From NCBI RefSeq assembly GCF_018446385.1, contig NC_055987.1:31626202-31690201 (forward strand): a stretch of 64,000 nt of DNA, read 5' to 3'. Both the position numbers and the translations under genes were made by a program. This DNA is from Zingiber officinale (lineage: Eukaryota; Streptophyta; Magnoliopsida; Zingiberales; Zingiberaceae). Positions within the stretch are counted from its first letter, which is position 1; every line of letters begins with the position of its first letter. Below the pieces are notes generated by a model. That model made no database searches. It had not been told where the DNA came from and saw only the letters and a program-made list of their open reading frames with translations. Positions 56,390 through 64,000 of this stretch are shown here, piece by piece.

Positions 56390-59276
56390 TAGACCTGACC
56401 CCGGGCCGAGTCTAGCCCGAACCCGGCCTGGGCCCGTAACTGGGTCGAACCGGAACCGACACGGCAAGTTGCCGGACCGGTTCCGGTTCAGTTGATGCAA
56501 AACCGACGAACTGTCGGTTAACCTGCGGTTCAGCCCGCCGGTTCAGCCTCAACATTTTTTTTTTTAACGGCTTGAACCGCCGGTTAACTGGCGGTTCATA
56601 GCCGTTGGAACCGCCGATTAACCGGCGGTTCATAGCCGTTGGGGGTATTTTTTGGGTTATTTGTTTCAACGGTTAGGATCATTTGATCGTTTTTTGATCA
56701 ATGTCTATGATTTAGTATCCGTTACTATCAAAACTCTATAAATAGAGAGCTCACTTCATCATTTTCAGACACATCTTCTCTACTCTTACTCTTAATCTCA
56801 ATTTCGTATTCTCTACACGCTGTCGTTTCCAATTTTCAATTACAATGGAAGGAGGCCGCAGAGGTGCATCATCTCGAGCTCGGAAGGGAAAGCAAATAAT
56901 GAATCAATAGGAGGAGGACCCCAACATTCAATCCACCGATGATGAGATCGAGCATCTTTCGAATCCGACACCCGGAACACAAGGAAGTACCGATGCAATT
57001 ACTTCTAAGATTTGGGAACTTCCTCCTCTAAAGTCTTCTATTTTCACTAAACATTTTGAGAAGGTCACTCTTCCGTCGGAAGAAATGCATGCAAAATGTA
57101 AGCACTGCAATGCTTCCTACAAATTCCAAGCCGGTGGTGGCTATGGGTCGTTGAAACGACATGTAGAAATGAAGTACCTGACGGAATATGGACTCGACCG
57201 TTCTCAAACACAATTATCAAGATTTTCTTCAACTAGCGGTAGTACCGATTCCGGTTTATTTTTAAATTCGTATAATAAATTAAGAGAATCATTAGCTAAA
57301 TTTGTTTCTGTAGAACATCTTTCTTTTAGTTTTGGATCTAATGCTCATTTGAAGATTTTTGTAAAGAATCTCTTACTCCATGTGCTAAACATGCTCCTAG
57401 GACTACACTTACTCGTACAATTAAAAAATTAGTAAAATAAGGAAAAAATAATTTAATTGATGAATTTAGTAAATTAGATAATAAAATTTATTTATGTTCC
57501 GATATTTGGAGTGATCATTGGCAAATACATTCGTATATGAGTGTGACTTGTCATTGGATTGATAACTCTTGGAACTTCCAAAAAAGATTGTTAGCTTATA
57601 GAGTTTTTTATGAATCACATATGCTCATAATATCGCACAATTATTATGTTTAATTTTAGAAGAATATGGCTTAACTCATAAAATATTTTCAATATCAGTA
57701 GATAATGCTAGTTCTAATACCGCTTGTATAGATGATCTAAAATTTGTTTGTCAACCTATTATTGGCAGTTTATTTTTTCATATTCGTTGTGTATGCCATG
57801 TTTTAAATTTATGTGTTCAAGATGGTTTAAAAATTTTAGAAAGTTATATTAAACCAATTAGAATTGTAATTTATTATTTATGACCTCATCCATCTATAAT
57901 GAAATAATGGGATAGATTTTGTAAAATTAATGGAATGAGACCTAAAAAATTTACACGTGATGTACCAACACGTTGGAATTCAACATAGCAATTATTACAA
58001 GATTCATTTCAATATAAAGAATTATTATGTTCATTTTTTGCACAAAATACTAATACTAATATATATTTATTTTCACAATAATGGAATATTTGTAGTAGTA
58101 TTTGTGAAATTTTAAAAGTATTTAATGATGCAACCGAACAACTTTTCGGTGTTTATTACCCACTGCTCAATTAGTTTTAGAAAATTTTTCTAATATAGTT
58201 TTAGTTTTAAATGAACATATTAATAATGAATCTTTATCTCCTTGCATCTTAGCTATGAAAACTAAATGGGAAAAATATTTTTATTTAATTCCTTAAATTT
58301 ATTTAATTGCATTCGTTTTAGATCCTAGATTTAAATTAGAAGTTTTACAAGAAATGTTAACTTTATATTATGACACTTTAATTTCAATTAAAGATTTTTC
58401 TTCCCCTGATCCAGTTAATATTATATATAATGTTAGAATTTATTTATATGATATTTATAATCAATATTATACAAAATATAGAACACAAATTAATATTTCT
58501 GAAATACAACAAACTACTAGTAGTAATTTAAAACTTACATAAGCACAATTCTTATTAAAAGAACGGACAAAACATCCACGAGGATCCTCAAGTTCCACAC
58601 AGGAACTTGAGAATTATTTTACGACTTCTTTTGATTTTAATGAAGCAGATAGCGAAAATTTTAATATCTTAAAGTGGTGGTCACAGAAGGCTCAAAGCTT
58701 TCCCGTTCTCTCCGTGATCGCCAAAGAAATATTAGCTTGTCCAGTGTCAACTGTTGCTGTGGAGCAGACGTTCAGTGCCGGCGGCAACATATTAGATGAA
58801 CGACGATAAACTTTATGTCCCGACTCATTGGAAGCCCAAGTATTACTGAATGATTGGACCAGAGCGGAGAAAAGAATCCAAGAAATGCAACTTTCAGATG
58901 ACGAAGTTGAAGATTTTGATACTGAAGAAACAAATACAACCAGAACAGGAAATGGAAATGAGTGAAAATGTAAAAGGATAAAAATGTAAAAAAACTACGT
59001 GGGCTTTGATTCTTCTAAAGGGATACGTAGACAACTTAAATAAGTGCAAGCCCTTTTTCCAATAAATTTTAATTTCTAATTTGTAATTTTTAATGTTTAA
59101 TTTATAATTTATAATTTATAATTTTTTAATATAATAATCTTGAACTGTGGCGAACCGTGACGAACCGTGAACTGACGGTTCCAAACCGTAAACCGTAACC
59201 GTCTTGAGCGGTTAAGGTTAAGGGTCGACCTGTCTGTAACCGTCGAACCGTCGGTTCCAAACCGTGGTCAGGTCTA
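56390..59276 (+). mobile_element. hAT DNA transposon, copy 2 (2887 bp)
   Basis: Terminal inverted repeats are TAGACCTGACC (56390-56400) and GGTCAGGTCTA (59266-59276), perfect over 11 bp. The 8-bp duplication is agtagagg (56382-56389) against ggtagagg (59277-59284), with one difference. Subterminal regions hold many GAACCG/CGGTTC copies. It is inserted into the copia-family solo LTR. It aligns end to end with copy 1 (16036-48711). Confidence 0.94.
56845..58965 (+). pseudogene. hAT transposase of copy 2, decayed
   Basis: From ATG 56845 (MEGGRRGASSRARKGKQI) the frame meets TAG at codon 22. A BED zinc finger follows (AKCKHCNASYKF, LKRHVE, about 57088-57170), then a central catalytic region interrupted by several stops and frameshifts. 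The dimerisation domain lies at about 58670-58870 (FPVLSVIAKEILACPVSTVA, VEQTFSAGGNILDERR). The end is TGA 58963-58965 after an acidic tail. This is better preserved than copy 1 in the zinc finger (CKHC) and dimerisation domain, but it is not functional. RICESLEEPER-type hAT families share this layout. Confidence 0.88.
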
Positions 59277-60400
59277 GGTAGAGGTGCCTCACCTCATAAC
59301 AACAACACATCTATTATTCCTCTTTTCTAATTCCTTGGTGGTCGGCCCTCTCCTCTCTTCTTTCTCTCTTCTCCTTTTGTTGAGGCCGGTGGCACTTGGA
59401 GGGTTTGTTTCATCTTGGTGGCCGGTTGCTTGTGGAGAAGAAGAAGAGAAAGAAAGCTTCCTTTGAAGAATAGTTGGTGGTCAAAACTTGCAAGGAGAAG
59501 GAGGCTTGGGTGGATTCTCATCTTGGTAGATCGTCGTCCACACGATGTCCGAGATAAGAAGAGGAATACGACAGAAGATCGTGAGGTCTATAAGCTACAA
59601 AGAAAGGTATAACTAGTTGTCTTGTTCCGCATCATACTAGTTTTCTTTGTATGGATTTTGAAATACCAAACACAAGAGGCTAACGATTTTAGGTTTTGAA
59701 TTTATAATTCGATTTTGTGTTTCTTTTGTTTTTCGATCTTGTGATTCGATTGTTCTTAATGGTTAAACATAGGGTTACTATAAGGAGATTAAATATTGAA
59801 TTTCGTTGAAAGACTTTGTCTAGGAAGTGGTGGATGATCCCATACCCAAGAAGGCTTAGTGTCTCGCCATGTTTAACCTAGAAGTCGATCTCTGAAATAA
59901 ATATTTAATTGAGTTTGTAACATGGGTGGATTTGGATTAATAATGTTAAGTATCGTTTGCGATTCAAGTCTAAACTTCTAAGAACAGATAAGTTGAATTT
60001 GGAATCAATAATGTTAAGTTCTGTTTGTGATTCCAAATTTAATTTCTAAAGAATACAATAGATTGTTAGGAATGGTTCGGGACTTGTACAAAAATTTTGT
60101 ACAGGGGAACCAATACGATATTCTGAGTAGCAACCAACATGAACGATATCATTTTTTACTCCAGTATTGCTTAGAAGAGGGCCCCCATGGGTTGACGTAG
60201 TTGGTATCTGGATGGATGGTTGCTCCAATAGATTTTGGGGTCAATTCCCAACGGATACAAAATGCTTTGTTAGGTGTTTGGCCTCCCTATGTAAAAGGTC
60301 GTTGCGTTAGGACAAATGTTCACCATAATTTACCCCTTTCCATAGTGTGGAGTTCACCTTTTACTCCAGTTTTGCGTAGGAGAGGGAAGAATAGTCACAC

Positions 60401-60770
60401 ACGGATATAGTCGAGTTGGTACTTGAGTGATAAAATTGCCATATAGATGTAAGGTTCAAATCTTTTAGTGTTCATTCACTTAGGGAATAAGATCCTCCCA
60501 CCTAAGAGATCGTTTGGTACCATTCTTTATCACCATTCCACAAGCCTTAGGATGGGTGATGAAAGGATATTTGGGATGAACGTTATCATCATTTTTCCAC
60601 ATAATATTGTGTAGGAGTGGGAACAAAAATCAATGATGATGTTGAGGCAAGCAATATAGTGGTTGGCAGTGTCGTAGTCAAGATTTTCAATGGAGGGCTG
60701 AATTTAATAAATTAAAAAATAATATAGCACAAAATGTATAATAAAAGTCATATATTAACTTCATATGATT
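60401..60770. other. intergenic between satellite array and transposase remnant
   Basis: 370 bp with weak resemblance to satellite text at its start and AT-rich DNA after that. No gene is seen. Confidence 0.5.
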
Positions 60771-63352
60771 TTACAATATCACTCTCCTAGATTTCATACT
60801 TTGAAAATGTTAAATAATAGCTTCATTATCAACGGTATCAAACATATCTCACTCGATATTATAGGTCCTGAGCGATCGACAAGAGGTGGGTGAATTATCC
60901 TGTAAAGAAAACTCACACCTTTCTCGAACTATTGGGCTTAAAAAATTACACACTTAACAAAAAGATAATAGAAATAAGAAGAGTATGGGACAAATAAATT
61001 TACTTGGTTTGTAATCAGAAGATTGCTACTCCAAGGAAAGTAGGCTCATTATGAAGATCTCTTTCTCGAACAAAACTTCGGATGCGGAGAAGCCTCATAT
61101 ACAAAAATAAAGCTCGGAAATGAAAAGAAGAATTAAATTCGAAGTACAAAAGTATGTTTTTTCAAATGAGGAGCACCAGAGCTCCTTTTATAGGCTCACT
61201 GGTCAAAGTGATTGTTTGCTAATGTAGTGCGGTCTAGGCACCCGGACCCTCTCCGGGCTCCCCCAGCTTGGCAAAACTCTACCTCCACGTAATGGATACG
61301 CAATGACCAAGTGATAAAATTTTATTCACTTCCAAGTGCCCGGACTGTTGTTGACGTGTACCCAAAAGTTGATCCGTAGTGACGAGGCACCCTTCAAGCA
61401 CCTTGGTGGTCCAAGCACAAAGACCAGCTAGTCCAAACGCCCAGATCAGTCAACCTTGTGCTAACTGTTCGACGTCTTCTTCGATTGCTTGGGTGATCTC
61501 GGTCATCCATAATTAGGCTCACTCAAACCCATCTTCCTGCCTTCTCCTCGAGCAATCTTTTGCTAGGGCTTCTCGTCCCTCGGAAATGACATTCGATTTC
61601 TTCTCGTCCACCAGCATACTCTTTTACAGCACCTCGTCCCTCGGACGCATCGAGTCCGTCGACTCTTTCCCGTATCATCCTTCTCGCTAACTACGTCTTT
61701 TGCTCAACTTCTTATGCTCCTAAGTTTCTGTACACTTAGACACAAGGATCAAACACAACATGACCTAACTTGACTTGATTGATCATATTAAAACTAATAC
61801 GGGGTACTTACAATCTCCCCTTGTTTAATGTGATCAACCCAAGTTAAGTTAAGATTAAACAAAACAAAAAACAGTAAAGTAATAGGAAAATAATTACAAT
61901 TAATAAATATTTATGCAATGCAAGATTAAAAATGTACCTCCTCCTAGACTTACACCTTTCTCGAACTATTGAGCTTAAACAATTACACACTTAACAAAAG
62001 GATAATAGAAATAAGAAGAGTACGAGACAAATAAATTTATTTAGTTTGTAATCAGAAGATTGTCACTCAAAGGAAAGTATACTCATTATGAAGATCTCAT
62101 TCTCGAACAAAACGTCGGAGGTGGAAAAGCCTCGTGTACAAAAATAAAGCTCGGAAATAAAAAAACAGAATGAAATTTGAAGTACAGAAGTGTGTTTTTT
62201 CAAATGAGGAGCACCAGGGTTCTTTTTATAGGTTCACTGCTCAAAGTGACTGTTTGCTGATGTGGCACGGTCCTGGTGTTCAAACCCTCTCCTAGAGCCC
62301 CCAGCATGGTAAAACTATATTTCCACGCAATAGCTACGTAATGACAAAGTAATAAAGTTTTATCCACTTTCGGGCGCTCAGACCCTCTCTGAGCACCCGG
62401 ACCATTGCTGATGTGGACCCAAAAGTTGATTAGCAGCGATGATGCGCCTTTCGGGTACCCTGGTTGATCAACAGCTAGTCCGGACGCATGGATCAGTCAG
62501 CCTTGTACTGACTGTCCGACGCCTTCTATGGCCACTTGGGTGTCTAGAATCTGACTCACTAGAACCCATCTTCCAGCCTTCTTCTCAAGCAATCTTTTGC
62601 TCAGGCTTCTCGTCCCTCAGAAATGTTACACGTTTCCTTCTCGTCCACCAGCATACTCTTCGGCAACAACTTGTCCTTCAAACGCACCGAGCCCGTCGAC
62701 TCTTTCCCGTGCCATCCTTCTCACTAGTCGCGTCTTTCGCTCAACTTCTTGTGCTCCTAAATTCCTACACACTTAGACACAAGGATCAAATACAATATGG
62801 CATAACTTGACTTGGTTGATCACGTCAAAATCAACACAAGGTACTTACAAATATATGGCATCAAACAATCATTTACCATATCATCTCCCAACCGATTACC
62901 TGATTACGTAGTGAGATTTTGATTATATTTATTGTTGAAAACACTCTCTTTACAGCTACAGTTGCAACAAGTAATATCAATGCTAACTTTAAAAGAATAT
63001 ATACCAAAGAATACAAACAATATTTCTTTAATTAAACCATTCTTTTAGCAAGCTAGCTAATCCCTATAATCTCCAAAAATTGAATGTTACTTCGTATATC
63101 AAAAATAAAATTATTAAGTTGGTGCTTGAAATACATTAACTCCATCAAGGAAAAATTAGATGGATAAAACTAACCAAATTGAAGTAATTTTATTGTATCA
63201 TAAGCAAAGAATGAATTTGATGGATCAAGATAAGTCATACATAGCAACAACTTCGTGTTTGAAGTATGTTCGTCTTGTATTTTCTTAAAATACCTCAACA
63301 TTGTTATTTCACCTAATTTATCATCAACATAATATTTTGAAAACATAATCAC
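60771..63352 (-). pseudogene. C-terminal remains of a second hAT transposase type (DUF4371/TTF-finger class), split by an LTR element
   Basis: Minus-strand text in two pieces. At 63352-62855 it reads TKLLLCMTYLDPSNSFFAYD, then NNFIFDIRSNIQFLEIIGIS, then the hAT dimerisation core LLKLALILLVATVAVKRVFS followed by TINIIKISLRNQVIGWEM. After the LTR insertion, at 60859-60771, it ends FDTVDNEAII, a stop, and HFQSMKSRRVIL. This matches the C-terminal layout of plant TTF-type zinc-finger proteins with a hAT dimerisation domain. At least three in-frame stops and probably frameshifts are present. No zinc finger or terminal repeats are visible in the window. It is distinct from the BED-finger hAT at 16036 and 56390. 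Confidence 0.75.
60860..62849 (-). mobile_element. LTR-retrotransposon remnant (Sirevirus-like), minus orientation, two LTRs with a short interior
   Basis: Left LTR 60860-61812 and right LTR about 61945-62849, both minus-oriented (TGTAAGTACC at their minus-strand 5' ends). A purine-rich tract (minus-strand aaacaaggggagat) borders the left LTR at 61813. Only about 130 bp lie between them. A possible 5-bp duplication is gatat (60855-60859) and aatat (62850-62854). It is broken. It interrupts the transposase remnant, so it is younger than that. Confidence 0.7.
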
Positions 63353-63890
63353 CTAATTTAATAACTATTTTTTCCAACAATTCAAAAATAAATAACAAAT
63401 GAAATTAATAGAACTTACTTGAGAATTAATGATCCTTTTTTTCACACATATTGGTAGGGGTACTAAATCAAATGTTTACATTATAAAAATATGCTTTTCT
63501 TGTTATATAACTATCCAATTTTAATTCTTATCCTAATACATGTGGTTATTATAAGATGTCCGTGTGAATTATACGATGAGTCTATCCATGCAATAAATGA
63601 TGTGATTCAATTGATTAAATTTTTGAATGATCATCAATGAAATTGATCACCTTCATATAACAAATCAAACATTAAATGCATGGAGCTAGTACCTCAATAT
63701 CTATAAATACTTTATTAGCAAACAAAAATACATAAATATATAAAAATTGTTTTTTCAACACTTAAATCTGTAATCGAAAGAGATCAAGCAAGAAAATTTC
63801 ATCTCAATAAAAAGGTGTTTACTATGGAGCGTCAGCGAAGTGATGACGACGGCGTTATTAGCAAATGACAGCAGTGCTAACAGAAATAGT
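63353..63890. other. AT-rich DNA before the terminal LTR
   Basis: No clear gene. A plant-like TATA (ctataaatac, about 63700) is followed 120 bp later by an ATG at 63823 opening only a 14-codon frame. See findings. Confidence 0.4.
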
Positions 63891-64000
63891 TGTTGGTGCA
63901 ATTTGCACTAAATGCACTAACGGTCTAACTCAAGTTTTGATAAATGATAAGTGAGGTAAGTTAGGTATTATCGTGATCTAATGTACTTACTGAGTGTGCA
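63891..64000 (+). mobile_element. start of a Sirevirus-like LTR, cut by the window end
   Basis: TGTTGGTGCAATTTGCACTA at 63891 and the following text (ending ttactgagtgtgca) have the form of the first 110 bp of a Sirevirus-type LTR. The rest, including its far end and target duplication, lies outside the window. Confidence 0.5.

Larger units (their letters stand above)
54818..60139 (+). mobile_element. solo LTR of the same Ty1/copia family, with a hAT element nested in it
   Basis: It starts TGTTAGAGTGTATACTAAAA and ends GAGTAGCAACCAACA, with a perfect 5-bp duplication tgaac at 54813-54817 and 60140-60144. Its own sequence is 54818-56389 plus 59277-60139, about 2.4 kb, matching the LTR length of the element at 24595. 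It is clearly more diverged from those LTRs than they are from one another, so it is an older insertion. It is a fossil with no internal region. Confidence 0.93.
54106..60400 (+). repeat. about 241-bp satellite array, at least four units, interrupted by a solo LTR
   Basis: Units share the order cacggattgac/catgggttgac, a gtggtacata/ttggtatcta-like block, tgctccaataggtcatggg, caaaatgccttgttaggtg, then gttgcgttaggacaa and tttacctgtatcttatc. The first landmark is at about 54136, 54375, 54617 and 60186. With the 54818-60139 insertion removed, the spacings are 239, 242 and about 242 bp. Units differ by many substitutions, so the array is old. No coding frame is present. Confidence 0.8.

Overview
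The window is nuclear DNA from a flowering plant, most likely a monocot and perhaps a member of the Zingiberales; the order is a guess from the style of the Sirevirus-like LTRs. Genes have short coding exons and GT-AG introns, the two tRNA genes are nuclear-type plant tRNAs, and more than half of the window is transposable-element sequence.

The left part (1-16027) is gene-bearing. It holds the 3' end of a Yellow Stripe-Like metal-nicotianamine transporter gene with an Au SINE in its last intron, a diverged tandem repeat, tRNA-Gly(UCC), initiator tRNA-Met, a complete 10-exon amidohydrolase gene on the + strand and a convergent complete 3-exon LITAF-domain gene on the - strand. About 3.4 kb of AT-rich intergenic DNA follows.

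Positions 16028-48719 form one tower of nested insertions with target-site duplications (TSDs) at most levels. A hAT DNA transposon (16036-48711, TSD tacatatg) is split by a minus-strand solo LTR (18103-47891, TSD attta/agtta). That LTR is split by a plus-strand solo LTR (19570-47648, TSD cggct). The plus-strand solo LTR holds a Ty3/gypsy fragment (20356-24432, flanked by a 55-bp direct repeat) and a Ty1/copia element (24595-47230, TSD catgg). The copia element is in turn split by a gag-only LTR element (30140-37307, TSD taaga) and by a Ty3/gypsy-type element with 2.95-kb LTRs around only 484 bp (37671-44051). All of these are fossils.

The right part (48720-64000) has an alternating inverted-repeat array (49135-51135) interrupted by a solo LTR, followed by a complete 2-exon WW-domain gene of the CFL1 type. 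Next comes an array of about 241-bp satellite units, interrupted by a solo LTR of the same copia family as above (54818-60139, TSD tgaac), which itself contains a second copy of the same hAT transposon (56390-59276). After that lie the C-terminal remains of a second type of hAT transposase, split by a minus-strand LTR-retrotransposon remnant. The window ends in the first 110 bp of another Sirevirus-like LTR.

The host genes are functionally unrelated. The coherent story of the window is the order and mechanism of repeat insertion.
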